Source of the DNA: Bettongia penicillata ogilbyi
Taxonomy: Eukaryota > Chordata > Mammalia > Diprotodontia > Potoroidae
Assembly: GCA_023548195.1 (NCBI GenBank)
Contig: JAJHZJ010000252.1
Span: 441,501 to 505,500 of the forward strand
Direction: 5' to 3'
Length of the DNA stretch: 64,000 nucleotides
Position 1 is the stretch's first letter; each line of letters begins with the position of its first letter. This document shows, one piece after another, positions 11,561 to 22,557 of the stretch. Below the pieces are notes generated by a model. That model was not told the DNA's origin. It saw only the letters and a list, made by a program, of their open reading frames with translations, and did not search any database. Position numbers and translations under genes: made by a program.

Positions 11561-12480
11561 ATGCCTCTAATGACGTTGCAAAAGGTTATACAATTTTTAT
11601 AGCTGCTGCATGTGATTAACCTTTACTGTTTTAGAAAATAATGTTTGATCTATGTTTTTACCTATATTGGTTTCTATTGAATCCTATTTGTCCTGGAAGG
11701 CACGGCAGTGGCCCTTACTCTGGTCAAGAGATTTCAAAAGTCCACCTTAGTTGGATCAAAAGTAGTCACCTAAGGTACATTTGGAAGGTAGCCTACATCC
11801 TACAATGTGTATCTATGACAAATATGTGTGTGTGTGTGTTTACTTCTATTAATGTAGTTTCTGAACACGTTGTATTATTAAAACTGGTCCTTATCAATAT
11901 GAGAAGACACACCACCTTATCCTTTTGCAGAGGTGGGAGGTCCACAAGTATTGTACATTGTACAAATGTCCAGACTTTTCCCTATACTGACCTATAATGA
12001 AACATGTTGCCTGTTTCCTGACAGAGACATGTTGAAATCTAGTTGCCGAAAGAAACATTTTGGACATGGTTAATATGTTGATACATTTTTTTTGACTGTG
12101 TTTATTTGTTATAAGGGTTTCTTTTCTTTCTTTTCTTTTTTAACTGGAGGAGAACGTTGGGAATCATCAATAATGATACATAAAAAGAGTGTCATTGAAA
12201 AGTGTGAGGTTTTTTCATATCCAGAAGAGAATACAAGGAAGTTCAAAAGGAAACAGAAAGGCAGGATAGTTTGGAAAGTAACACAAGGAATGTATATACC
12301 TCTTTAAAAAAAAGCAAGCCGTATGAAATGAGGATTCACAATTTCATACACAATCCTCTTTTATATTCTACTGTATGTATGGAAATTCTTTTTTCTTGAG
12401 TCTAAGCTCAGAATATAAAATAAAGTCAAGTGTAAAAAGTTATCCTTTTCTTTGATAAATAAATGATCAAAAGCTACGAA
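11561..12480. other. No gene recognised; one unassigned 118-codon frame
   Basis: A plus-strand frame at 11641-11997 begins with a hydrophobic stretch (MFDLCFYLYWFLLNPICP) and has no recognisable domain. Its length is compatible with chance in this base composition. A short TG run lies at 11826-11840, and a 71-codon frame at 12092-12307 is likewise unassigned. Confidence 0.4.
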
Positions 12481-13130
12481 CAGGCAGTTTTAAAAGAATT
12501 AATTCCAAATGTCAACAACCATATAAAAATATTCTAAATCACTAATAATTAAAGAAATGCAAGTTAAAGCAACTTTGAATTTCATCACATATGCAACAGA
12601 ATAGCAAAGATGACAAGAGGAAAATGACAAATTCTGGTGAAACTTCTGGAAATAGGCACACTAATGCAGTATTAGTGGGGCTGTAAATTGGTCGTCACCC
12701 TAGAGAGCAATTTGGAACTAGCAAAGAGTTATTAAACTGTGCATATTCTTTGGCCCAGCTAGACCTATACAACAAAGAGATCAAATAAGGAGGAAAAGGA
12801 TATATAGACATAGGTACATTAAAAATTAGAGAGCTGTTTTCCTATTAGGGAACGGCTAAACAAACTATAGTAAATGAAAATGAAAATAATAGAATATTAT
12901 TGTGCCATAAGAAATTATTAAATGAACCACTTCAGAGGAAACTTAGAAGACCTCTACGAATTGATGCAGAGCCAAGTGATAAGATCTAGAAGAAAAGTTT
13001 ATACAATGACAACAGGGAAGAGAAAAACAACTTTGAAAGGCTTTTGAATTCTGATCCATGCAATAAAAAAAAAAAAATCACAGACTCAGACAGCTGAAGA
13101 TAAGCCCTACCATTCATCCCTGGCCAGAGA
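12481..13130 (+). mobile_element. L1 LINE, ORF2 end and 3' UTR
   Basis: Runs from an ORF2 C-terminal part (catataaaaatattctaaatc, aaagaaatgcaagttaaagc) through to 3' UTR words (acagggaagagaaaaacaac, tttgaaaggcttttgaattc, tgatccatgcaat). The A-rich end near 13066-13080 and later text suggest a 3' end close by. Many frameshifts. Confidence 0.75.
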
Positions 13131-14465
13131 AGTGAATGCAAAATTCAGAAAGACACATACACTTTTAAGCATGGTCAATGTGAGTTTGTTTTAATGAATT
13201 GCTTATTATAAGGATTTGGGGTTTGGGGTTTTTTTGTTTGTTTCAATGATGGAAGAGTAGTAAGAGGAATAGATTGTAAATCCATAAATAAATAGACAAA
13301 TGAATGTATTTTTGAAAAACAATTATTCTCTAACTCTAATGCATCCTCACTGGCAAAAAGTGTTAGCCAATGAATTTTTATAAAAGAATAATATTTTTTC
13401 TTACCCACCCACAATTCCTAGGATATAAATATTACCCAAACAACCAGCTCATTATAGGAGTGTTAATGGAAGGAGGGGTTACTTTAATAGCACTCTTCTT
13501 ATTTAGTGATTAATAAAGTTAAAGGAATCTATTTGAAAATTTTGCTTTGGAGTTCAAGATTTAAACTCACAGTACTCATTCTCTGCTCTTTCAATTTAAA
13601 TATCTCCTCCAAGGAATGGACAAAACCTTGATATACACTGAATATTTCATTATAAACTGTTCTTTAGACCAGTAGCCATGAGATTGGCTTGTGTTAGGCA
13701 TTTGAAACTGTCACTTGTTAGACTTCCTTCCCTTCCCAAAGGAAGGATACTGAGGATAATGTTGACTGCTACTCTTCCACATCCAAATTTGTTTCTTGTG
13801 AAAGATTATAGGATTCCTTTGTAGGTAAGATCATTTGAAATGATGACATATTATATGTGTTGAGGTTTGTTGTTTTTGTTTTTGTTTCTTTTAGGTTTTT
13901 TTTTTTCATTGACCTGGCAAACTGAATTGCAGATGTCTCCCAGCTCCCAGGAGTAGTTAATATTCCTGGGGTAATGAAAGAGAGGTCAGGATGGTCTTCT
14001 GACTCTTGGTAGATGAAGTAGTCATGGTTAGGACACTGGCCCCTAACTTTGGAGTACCATACTTATAAAGAATGGGGCACAGATGGAGAGTTAGTGTCAT
14101 GATTTGAGAAAGTTGATGTAGCATCAGAGAATGAGAAAAAAATGTTGTGTATTGCAAATGAATGTGTACTTTGGATGTGGTTTCCAAAAAACTGTAAGGA
14201 ACCCAGATGCTCTGCATTCAGACCACAAATACTTTCCAATGTTCTGTCTTTGGCTCCTCCCTGAATGGCTTTGTGTTTTGTTTTTCCAATTCCCTTGGAA
14301 GACCAGAGTGCTCAGAATTTGCTGTCTTAGATATATAATCTGGTCATGCCATTTTATGTCCATGAAAAGTCTGAAATCATTCCATGGGAATTGGCAATGG
14401 GACTGAGCACACAAATGCTCTCCAAACTTGAAGTCTCGGCAAAGTAATCTGACCACCAGTCAACA

Positions 14466-14469
<4 letters not shown>
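13131..14469. other. No gene recognised; overlapping open frames on both strands
   Basis: Frames of 91 codons (+, 14131-14406), 110 codons (-, 14124-14456) and 86 codons (-, 13957-14217) overlap across the same bases, so at most one could be real. None matches a family I know. A T-rich run lies at 13868-13908. Confidence 0.4.

Positions 14470-14547
<78 letters not shown>
14470..14547. repeat. (CT)n microsatellite
   Basis: 78 bp of pure CT dinucleotide. It gives the Leu-Ser repeat open frame. Confidence 0.99.
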
Positions 14548-14551
<4 letters not shown>

Positions 14552-15067
14552 TCCAAAACTCTTCAGGAGTTCACATGAAAAGAGATGAAAGTAACTTTAA
14601 GGATATACAGTCAAAGTTATCCTCATTCTGTACTAATTCCTACTCTCCTTTTCCATATTCTCACTTACAATGAAGCATAGGCACACCTAAATCCACTCAT
14701 TTCATGTGTTCTTTCTGTATGCCAGCTCTGTTCTATCAGCTTGAAAGACTGATTTGCCATGCCTGCTCCAGAATTATGCAATGACTAGTACTTCTCTTCA
14801 GTACAAAGACAACTGTCTGTAAGCTGTGCTATCTATCTTACATGAAATTCTTAATTTCATGCAGTTCAAGAGTATTTTTGGCTATGGATCCTGGCAATTC
14901 TGTGTTTTGAATGAGAGCTCTGGAAAACTGCAGTTGCCTTGTCTTAATATCAGCTTTTGGGTTCACAGGATTCTAATGGAGCCTATGCATGATTTGTTTG
15001 CTCGTAGAGGCTTTACTTAAGAATACCAAAGAAATAAAAATTATCTATACCAATATGATTCCATTGC
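14548..15067. other. No feature recognised
   Basis: Contains 64- and 61-codon plus-strand frames with no recognisable content. Confidence 0.35.
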
Positions 15068-15312
15068 TGTCGTTGTCATTTTTCAGTTGTGCCCAACTCT
15101 TCATGACCCCATTTGAGGTTTTCTTGGCAAAGATACTAGAGCGATTTACCATTGCCTTCTCATTTTACAAATGAGGAACTCATGCAAAGAAGGTTAAATG
15201 ACTTGCCCAAGGTAACACGGTTAGTAAGTGTCTGAGGATGGATTTGAATTCGTGAAGGCAAGTTTTCCTTTTTCCAAACTCAGTACTCTATCCACTGCAC
15301 CCCTAGTTGCCC
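15068..15312 (-). mobile_element. tRNA-headed SINE with RTE-like tail
   Basis: Antisense: tail words (gtcattttttcagttgtgcc, catgaccccatttgagg, ttttcttggcaaagatac), then tttacaaatgagg, the B-box region (gacttgcccaaggtaac) and the head (ctctatccactgcacccc). Same family as 2.6 kb. Confidence 0.85.
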
Positions 15313-16345
15313 ATAGATCTTTTGAGGGGCAGGGGAAAATTCCCCATTAGGTGAGGCTGAAGTCGATAGGTCACTTAAGTTCAGGGTTCTGAACTTCAAT
15401 AAAAGCTGAATAAGTATCTGCATTAAGACTGGGACGAACATAATGAACCCCCAAAAGCAGAGCGCTATCAGGCTGCCAAAGGAAGGGCAAACTGGCCCAG
15501 GCTGGTAAAATGGAGTAGGTTAGAATTTCTTAACTGTTATGATACAGTCATCAGTGGCCAATGATGGGCAAGATAGGGAGATTCAATCTCCAAAGTAAAA
15601 AAAAAAGTCCCTAAGCAATCGTAGCTACTCTACTGGGTTCCCCGCAGCCCCAGGACTTTCCTTGGCATATGATGGCCATATCAAGAGTTTGTTTCACACA
15701 GGTTTCACCTATAGTTAGAACTAAGTAATTCATCTTTTTCTTGGGGGTACAGAGAGGAGGAGAGAGGAGAGGAGGTAGTGAGGAGCTGTGGGTAAACAAG
15801 GACTCTACACCAAAGACCATGTACAGAAGAGATGTGGCACAGGGATCAATATCAAGAGATATGGATCCTGCAGAGTGTTTGTCTACCCTGGGGTTAGGTA
15901 GTAGTTAGCTTTCAAGCTCAAATGATACAGAAGGGGTGAGGGAAGCTGCCGTGGTTCCCTGTCTGTACAGATTTCTATAGTAGTGCTCTTTCTCTTTTTT
16001 TAAGACAATCTAAGTAATTATTAAATTATATGAGTGTATTTTGTAGCAATGATACAATTTTTACTATTTAAAGATATTCAACTATGGAATGTATGTATTT
16101 GAAAAATAAAGTAAAAGGAAAATAAATTTTTTCTTCTCTGCAGTAAAATAAAGCTTCCCACCATGCTGAGAAGGAAAGTGAGACATGGAGCAAGAACTCC
16201 CCAGGCCAGGCATCTCCATTGATGGCAACAATTCTGAAATCTTATCAAAAGAGTTACTCAAAAGGATCTCTCAGAAGTCTGGCCTGACACACCATTCCTC
16301 AAAACTGACCCAGGCTCCCATCCAGAAATATCCAGAAATAGTAGT
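15313..16345. other. No feature recognised
   Basis: Unassigned. A purine-rich gagagga tract lies near 15750-15780, and an AT-rich part at 16000-16130. Confidence 0.35.
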
Positions 16346-16349
16346 ACTT

Positions 16350-16460
16350 TTGACTGAATCTTGACTTAAGAGTTGTTGTAAGGATAAAGTGAGGAAATAT
16401 TTCTTAATTGCTTAGCACAGGGCTTCGCACATAGTAGGCCCTTAACATGTGCTTGCGTTT
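16350..16460 (+). mobile_element. CORE-SINE or L2 tail fragment
   Basis: agttgttgtaaggataaag, then gcttagcacagggcttcg and cacatagtaggcccttaac: the core end and the L2-like tail shared by MAR1/MIR SINEs. Confidence 0.65.
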
Positions 16461-16538
16461 TGTTTTGCTTGTTTTAAGAAGAGCTGAGTTTTGATCCCAG
16501 GTTTTTTGACATCACATCAAGTCCTCTTTCCACTGGAT

Positions 16539-16709
16539 CAGAGGTTCTTAACCTGGGGTCTATGAACTTTTAAAAATATATTTTGAGAATTGCATTTCAA
16601 TATAATTGGTTCCCTTTGTAATGCTGTGGTTTTTTGTGCTTTTAAAAACCTTGGTATGAGAAGGGGTCCCTAGGCTTCACCAGACTGCCAAAGGGGTTGA
16701 GAATGCGAG
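16539..16709 (+). mobile_element. Non-autonomous hAT transposon fossil
   Basis: Begins cagaggttcttaacctgg and ends in the imperfect inverse gggttgagaatgcgag. In between are atttcaatataattggttcc and caccagactgccaaagggg, words of a mammal-wide hAT-type MITE. The terminal repeats are diverged, so the copy is old. A longer relative on the opposite strand is at 58.53 kb. Confidence 0.65.
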
Positions 16710-17289
16710 AAAGGAGAAGAGGCCTTGCACTAAATCTTGCTGCTCTCTTTCACTTGTGATGTGTAAATATCCTATATATGGCACTTGAAGTACTCTCTCT
16801 CTCTCACATATGGGCACCCAGAAAAACCAGCCCTGGTCCAAGATAAGTCAGCATTCACTCAGACAATTATTCATAAGCCACCACCAACCAGCCAGAGGAA
16901 ACATAATAAAATACCATAACATCATAATAAAATGAGTGAAGATTCCCATCATGTATATATGGGACTGTGAACAATCATTCTAAGAACATTGGTTACAAAA
17001 TGGAATAGAGGAAAATGAACAAAGGTAAAATGGAACTTTTTTGGCAACATTTCCCTACTGATCTATTTTCATCGTTGAAAATGAAATCCCTACATTTGTA
17101 TTCCAATACATGCATACCTGAAATACTACATGAGGAAGTAGAAATAGCACTTAAGGGGAAAGCAGAAAGAGCAGTTGGCCCTAAATGTATACAAAAGAAA
17201 TTGCGATAAAAAGTGAGGATATCTAGAATCCACTAAGATATCTATTATCAACTTGCCTCAGAGAGTGGAGATACTAAAAGAATACAGAA
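16710..17289. other. No feature recognised
   Basis: Short tctctctc run at 16795-16805. A 64-codon frame at 17015-17209 has no recognisable content. Confidence 0.35.
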
Positions 17290-18060
17290 ACATCCTGAGC
17301 TGCCTCAGTCAGTCCTCATACAGTGTGTATTCCAGTCCCTTCATTACACTGGTCACCTTTGTCTGGAGCTGCCTTAGTTCATCAGTATTGTTCCTAAATA
17401 TTACATGTATGATGTGTTCAAGGCAGAGTACATCAAAATTACAGCATTACCTTCTGCTATTAATGAAACTTAAAAGCATATTGGTTAAATCAATTTAATA
17501 AGCATTTATTAAGTCCCTATGTTCCAGGTACTCTGCTAAGTACCAAGGATACAAAAAAAAGGCAAAAAAATTGTCCTCACCCTCAAGAAGTTCACAGCAT
17601 TCAAACAGGTGTACCTTAGGTACAAACAGGGTAAATAGGAGATAATCACAGAGGGATACATTGGCATTAAGGGGGACTGGGAAAGGCTGCTCACGTATGG
17701 TTTGCATCATTTTCATATTGCATAAGCACAATTTCTTGAGCTTCAATTTGCCAGTCAAGCTTTTTAACCCAAATATGATATTTCACATTTACATTTCTTT
17801 TAATTAAATATTATGTTATAAAATTTGGCCACCATGGTAGCCTGTGAAAGTATTTTTAGATTTTGAACCTGTCTTCTAATATGCCCAATAACTCCTCTAA
17901 CTTTGTGTTATTTGCAAATGTGATAAACATGCCATCGTTCAAATCATTCCTAAAATATCAAGCAATGCAGTACTAAGGAGAGATTCTGATGTACTTCACT
18001 AGAGACCTTGTGAGTTAACATAAATCACTACTATATGGACCAGTAACTCAGATAGATTGA
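17290..18060 (-). mobile_element. CR1/L3-type LINE remnant, split by an L2
   Basis: Antisense CR1/L3 words on the left (cagtcccttcattacactgg, tcacctttgtctggag, ttagttcatcagtattg) and on the right (tttgtgttatttgcaaatg, tgataaacatgccatcg, tgtacttcactagagacc) are in the expected order of the LINE 3' half. An L2 3' end at about 17480-17700 lies between them and is therefore younger. Confidence 0.6.
17480..17700 (-). mobile_element. L2 LINE 3' end nested in CR1/L3
   Basis: ataagcatttattaagtccc, aggtactctgctaagtacc and aaggatac, then a cctcaagaagttcacagc segment and gggactgggaaaggctgc. These are antisense L2 tail and 3' UTR in order. The 87-codon minus-strand frame here is a by-product. Confidence 0.8.
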
Positions 18061-18100
18061 TGATGAAGAAGAAGATGATGATGATGATGGAGGAGGAGGA
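18061..18100. repeat. (GAT)n/(GGA)n trinucleotide tract
   Basis: Short impure gaagat/gatgat/ggagga run. Confidence 0.85.
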
Positions 18101-18124
18101 TCAATAATCAGATAGCTAGCTGGA

Positions 18125-18350
18125 TAGATCATTTATTAAATACTTACTTTTTTCTAAGGAACTGTGTTAAAGACTGGGCATATAAATACAAGCAAAAAGA
18201 TAGTCCTTGCCCTCAGGGACCTTACATTCTAACAGAGTAACATAATACACAAAATAGAGCTAAAAATCAGGGGATGAAAGATGAAGAGGTAAAATTAGTT
18301 TGCAGGGTGAAGAAGTAAGATAGGTAGAACAAGCCTGGCTATTGTAGATA
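18125..18350 (-). mobile_element. L2 LINE 3' end fragment
   Basis: catttattaaatacttac, gaactgtgttaaagactggg, cttgccctcagggaccttac, attctaacagagtaacat: antisense L2 3' end. Confidence 0.7.
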
Positions 18351-18524
18351 CTTTTTCAAATGGAGATTCCAGGTGGTTCCGTGGAATACGGAAGGGCAGA
18401 GGCATCTACCAGGGTGAAAAGGCTGCTAGAGGTGAAGGTAAAGTCTGGAGAATCAAGAAAGATGCCAAGAGAAGAGAGTTTCAAATCTTCCTTGTGCTTG
18501 CTATTAGCTCATTTAATTCTATTA

Positions 18525-18760
18525 CTGTTTTTCAGTTCTTTCAGTTGTGTCCAACACTTCATGACCCCACATGGAGTTGTCTAGGCAGAAATAATGGAAT
18601 GGTTTGCCATTTTCTTCCCCAGCTCATTTTATAGATAAAGAACTAACGCAAACAGGGTTAAGTGACTTCCCCAGGGTCACACAGTTAGTAATTGTTTGAG
18701 GCAAGATTCGAACTCAGGAAGGTGGGTCTCCCTGACTTCAGACCTGGCTGTCCAATTACC
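18525..18760 (-). mobile_element. tRNA-headed SINE with RTE-like tail
   Basis: Antisense: tttcagttgtgtccaac, cttcatgaccccacatgg, aatggtttgccattttc, aacagggttaagtgac, ccccagggtcacacag, gacctggctgtcc. Third minus-strand member of this family in the window. Confidence 0.85.
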
Positions 18761-19292
18761 TATTAAGTGTCTACTATATGACAAAGTACTATGTGAGGTG
18801 CTGGCATACAACAACAAAGATGACATGATCCTTGCTCTTAAATGGCTTACAGTCTGAGGAGAAAACATGTACATATATAAGTATATATAAATATAATATA
18901 GAGGTATATAAAATACAAAGGACGAAGGACATTAGCAATTGAGAGGGTCTGGTAATGCCTCAGATAGAAGATTGCCCTTGATCTGAGTTTTGAATGAATT
19001 AAGGTAGTTCATTCCAAGCAGGAGTGATGGCCAATACAAAAGCATAGAGACAGGAGATGGAATGGCACATTCATGGAAGAGCCCAAAAAAGCCAATTTCT
19101 CTGCATCCTAGGATGTGGAAAGGAAAGCAATGTATAATCAGAATGATAAGGTAGGTCAAAGCCAAGTAAAAGCCAAAAAGAGGAGCATATATTTTATCCC
19201 AGAGGAAATAGGAGTTTTTTGAGTAAAAGGAGGGGCATGGGTAGTGGCAGGGTCAAATCTGCCCTTTAGCTAAATAACTGTGACAGTGATGG
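18755..19292 (-). mobile_element. L2 LINE, 3' part (left half of an interrupted copy)
   Basis: Antisense L2 tail and 3' UTR in order: tattaagtgtctactatatg, atggcttacagtctgagg, tagttcattccaagcagg, aggagttttttgag, ggcagggtcaaatctgcc. It stops where the L2 copy at 21.35 kb continues with cactttgacagctgagtgg. The rest of this element resumes at about 19.68 kb. Confidence 0.75.
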
Positions 19293-19675
19293 GGTATTTG
19301 ATTGCATGCACTTGGACCCCAGATTCTATCACATTTCTCTTTAAAAATCACATTTCTCCTTAGCCTCAAAACACTATCCCAGGGAGTTTCTCCCCAGCCC
19401 AAGGACACAGCCTGCCCCAGCAACAACTGTTATCTCCCTTCCTGACACAGCAGCCAGGTGCACCTATAGAACTTATTAGTCTGAACCAGCTGTGCTGGCT
19501 GAACAAGCTGTGTACCGGATCATAACAACATTTACTCCTGACTGACCAATCATATGTATCCTAGACTTAGACATATGTATCCTAGACTTAGACATATGTA
19601 TACTCCCTTGCATTTATCTTGTCTAACAAGACATTGATGAGAGCAGCCTGATATTCCTTAGAGTCCTGACAATTT
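19293..19675. mobile_element. Possible solo LTR inside an L2
   Basis: About 380 bp separate two halves of one L2. The segment starts near tgatggggtatttg and ends near gagtcctgaca, so TG...CA termini are possible. It holds a CCAAT-like gaccaatcat at 19544-19553. A 21-bp tandem repeat follows directly (units 19551-19571 and 19572-19592 plus 9 bp of a third). Size and layout suit a retroviral-type solo LTR, but no clean target-site duplication could be fixed and no internal genes are present. Strand is undetermined. Confidence 0.4.
19551..19601. repeat. 21-bp tandem repeat, 2.4 copies
   Basis: Two identical 21-bp units (catatgtatcctagacttag plus a) followed by catatgtat. They sit just after a CCAAT-like motif inside the LTR-like segment. 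Confidence 0.95.
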
Positions 19676-20180
19676 GTTGACTTGAGACTGTAGTAAAGAC
19701 AAACAATTAGGAGGCTGCTGCAATAGTCCGAGAGATGTAACAAAGACCTGAACTAAATTAGTAGCTGTATGAGTAGTGAAAAGGATATAACTGTGAGAGA
19801 TGTCATGGATGAGATTTGTCAGGTGATTAGATATGAGGGGAGAGGGAAAGGTCAGGAATAATGCTAAGGTTGTGAAGCTAATTGACTGAGGATGCTGTTC
19901 CATGACAGAAATAATAAAGTTCAGAAGAGGGATTGGTTTTAAAAGAAAGATAGTTCTATTTTGAACATGTTGAGTTTTATATGTCTATGGGACATCCAGT
20001 TTGCAATATCTAGTAGACAGTTGGCAATCTAGTACTAGAAGTAAAGTGAGAGCTTGGGGCTTGATAAATTGATCTAGGTATTATTTGCATAGAAGCAGCC
20101 CTTGAACCCACCATAGTGATGAGGTCACTAAGAGAGAAGGGACCCCAAAACAGAGCCTTAAGATATCCCCAGAGATAGGG
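19676..20180 (-). mobile_element. L2 LINE, ORF2 C-terminal half (right part of the interrupted copy)
   Basis: Continues the copy at 18.76-19.29 kb: aggaggctgctgcaatag, gtgaaaaggatataac, aaggttgtgaagctaattg, tgttgagttttatatgtc, aaaacagagccttaag. The minus-strand frames at 19658-19903 and 20010-20195 are degraded L2 ORF2. Confidence 0.75.
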
Positions 20181-20187
20181 CAAATCA

Positions 20188-20330
20188 AGAAGCATTTACT
20201 AAGGACTGACTGTGCGCCAGGTCCTCTGCAAAGAACTAAGGATACAAATACAAGCAAAAAGAAAGATATTCCCTGTTCTCAAAGATCTTGCATTCTAATA
20301 AGGGAAGATAATGTACAAAAAGGAACTAAA
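20188..20330 (-). mobile_element. L2 LINE 3' end nested in the preceding L2
   Basis: agcatttactaaggactgac, aggtcctctgcaaagaac and gatcttgcattctaataagg mark a new antisense L2 3' end. The host L2 resumes at about 20640. Confidence 0.7.
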
Positions 20331-20640
20331 AAGGGAGAGGGGTGGGAAAGGAGGGTTGAAGGCATGACATCAAAATCCCGAGAACAAAAATTACAGCCAG
20401 GAGGAGAATGAAGACTGGCTGCTCTGGGACCATCCCCCAAATGAAAACCCTAGAAGGAAATCACAGATGGATGGGAAAAGGGATGGCTTGGCAGAGGTTT
20501 GTTCCAGGGTTATAAAGCTCTAAGCACTGAGGGAAGTTTCCAGGGTAAGAAGACAGCTGAGGCACAGTGGCAAAGTTAGGGAGTATAATACTGATGGTGA
20601 TCTGGCAAGGAAGACTGAGGTGTGCTCAGACAGGCAGGAG
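20331..20640. other. Unassigned insert between two L2 segments
   Basis: About 310 bp (ggcatgacatcaaaatcc to cagacaggcaggag) do not read as L2 and have no recognised family. They may belong to an element inserted together with, or into, the nested L2. Confidence 0.4.
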
Positions 20641-20848
20641 AAAAACCAACAAGGAGTAAAGTCATGAAAACCTAGCAAAGAGAGAATATCTTAGAAGTGA
20701 AAGTGATCAGTAATGTTAAATGCTACAGACAGGCAAAAATAATGAGGACTGAGAAATGGTCATCAGATTTGACAAATAAGAGATCACTGATAACTTTGGA
20801 GAGAGCGGTTCCAGTTTAGTGACGAGGTTGCAAGCAAGAACACAATGG
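20641..20848 (-). mobile_element. L2 LINE ORF2 segment (continuation)
   Basis: catgaaaacctagcaaagag, aatgttaaatgctacagac, taagagatcactgataac, tttggagagagcggttcc: antisense ORF2 (RT) words continuing from the 19.68-20.18 kb part. Confidence 0.7.
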
Positions 20849-20854
20849 TCAGTG

Positions 20855-22235
20855 AGTCAATCAAGAAGCTTTTGTTAAGCACTAACTATGTGTGAGGCAC
20901 TGGGAAAAAGCCGCTCCTGCCCTCAAGGAGCTCACGTTGTAGTGGTGAATATAACTAGCAAACAATTTACATGTAAGTTATATAAGGCTAAATTAGTGGT
21001 AATATCAGAGGAAAGGCACTAGTAGGAGGGGAAATGAAAAAACCCATTACAAAAACTAGAATTTGAAATGAGTTTAGAAGGAAGTCAGGGAAGCCAGGGG
21101 GTAGAGATGAGGAAGTGGAAACACAGTAGGCATAGGGGACAGCCAGTGAAAAGGCAAAAAGCTTGGAGAAGGAAACCACTATCACTAGATTGTAGGAGTG
21201 TGAAGGGTAATAAAGTATAAGAAGATTAAAGAGGTCAGAAGGAGAAGTCAGGAGATTTTATATTTTATTTTGTTAGTAAGAGCGAACCACTGTCATTTAT
21301 TGAATGGGGGTGAGGGGGTGACTTCACACCTAAACATTAACAAGATCACTTTGACAGCTGAGTGGAGGATGGAGTGGAGTGGGGAAAAGACAAGACGGAG
21401 AGAACAACCACAAGACTACTGTCCTAGTCCAGGCATGAGGTGATGGTAGCTTGTACTAGGGCCTATGCCAGGGTGGCAATAGTGTCAGAGGAAGGAAGGG
21501 GGTAAATAGGAGAAATGTTGCCAAGGAAGAACTTGGCAACAGGGTTTGGCAAAAGATTAGAAATGGGGAGTAAGAATAAGCAAGCAGTCAAGGATGATAC
21601 CTAAGAAGTGAGCCTGAGTGACTGGAAGGATGGTAGTGCCCTTGACAGCAACAGAGATGTTAGAAAGAGGGAAGGGTTTTGGGGGAAAGATAAAGAGTTC
21701 CGTTTTCTATATGTTGAACTTCAGATGTCTATGGGACATCCATTTTGAGATATTCAGCAAGCTGTTGGTGATACAAGACTGTACACCATTAGAGAGGTTA
21801 AGGCTAGGTAAATAGCTCTGAGAATCCTCTGCATAGACTGTGCTGAATCCATGGGAGCTGATGGAATCACGAAGAAAGACAGGATGAAAAAGATGGGAAG
21901 AGGGCCAAGGACAGAACCTTGGATCTACAGATAGATGAAACTCAAACAAAGGAAACTGAGGAGTAATGAGATGGATGAGATGGAAAACCAAGAGAACACA
22001 AAACAGAGGAGAGTATCTGGGGAAAGGTGATTGAGTGTGAAAGGCTACATAGGATCAAGAAAAGCCTATTAGATTTGGCACTTAAGTTATTGGTTTGAGA
22101 AATGAATGAAGGAGAGGCAGTGAAGGTAAGAAAGGCAAAAAACATTTGCCTTGTGGTTTGACAAAGGGAAAGAAATATGGGCCAATTGTTTGAATAACAA
22201 CTGACTGACCTTACTTGTCCCAGAGAGACTTTCTG
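20855..22235 (-). mobile_element. L2 LINE, about 1.4 kb, 3' end to RT domain
   Basis: The best-preserved L2 of the cluster. It begins with the antisense tail (agcttttgttaagcactaac) and 3' UTR (ctcaaggagctcacg), then the C-terminal ORF2 region and the RT palm. A minus-strand frame at 21707-21991 carries YAED at residues 53-56, in the position of the RT active-site YADD, followed by HLKFN at residues 89-93. Stops and frameshifts break the ORF. L2 ORF2 encodes an endonuclease and reverse transcriptase for target-primed retrotransposition. Confidence 0.85.
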
Positions 22236-22547
22236 CACCTCCACTTCAGTATTCTCGGTTAACTCCTGAGGAACTGAATGTCTTTATCTGATTTTCTATC
22301 AGTTCAAAACCCCATTCTAGAGTATTCACCCCACTACCAGCTAACAGTTATTAATGTTCCAGTTCCATTTAACCAATTGACATCAGTTAGTTTTTACAAA
22401 GAAATATTTATTTCAAAGATATAGCAAATATGTAATTCAAACATTTCCTCACAACAACTAATAAAATACACTCTTACCCAAACCACTCTCAGGGAGAATG
22501 GGTATAGATTTTATGCAATTTCTGCATAGAATTAATCCCACCAAGTT
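22236..22547. other. No feature recognised
   Basis: Unassigned DNA just before the target-site duplication of the next SINE. Confidence 0.35.
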
Positions 22548-22557
22548 CATGTCCAAT

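Noticed and set aside
14428..14673. 81-codon frame with a Leu-Ser repeat
   Set aside because: Produced by the (CT)n array.
19551..19601. Minisatellite of functional importance on its own
   Set aside because: Only 2.4 copies, so it is best treated as part of the LTR-like segment.
19293..19675. A provirus with coding genes
   Set aside because: Only an LTR-like segment is seen. I found no gag, pol or env-like reading frame in the window.
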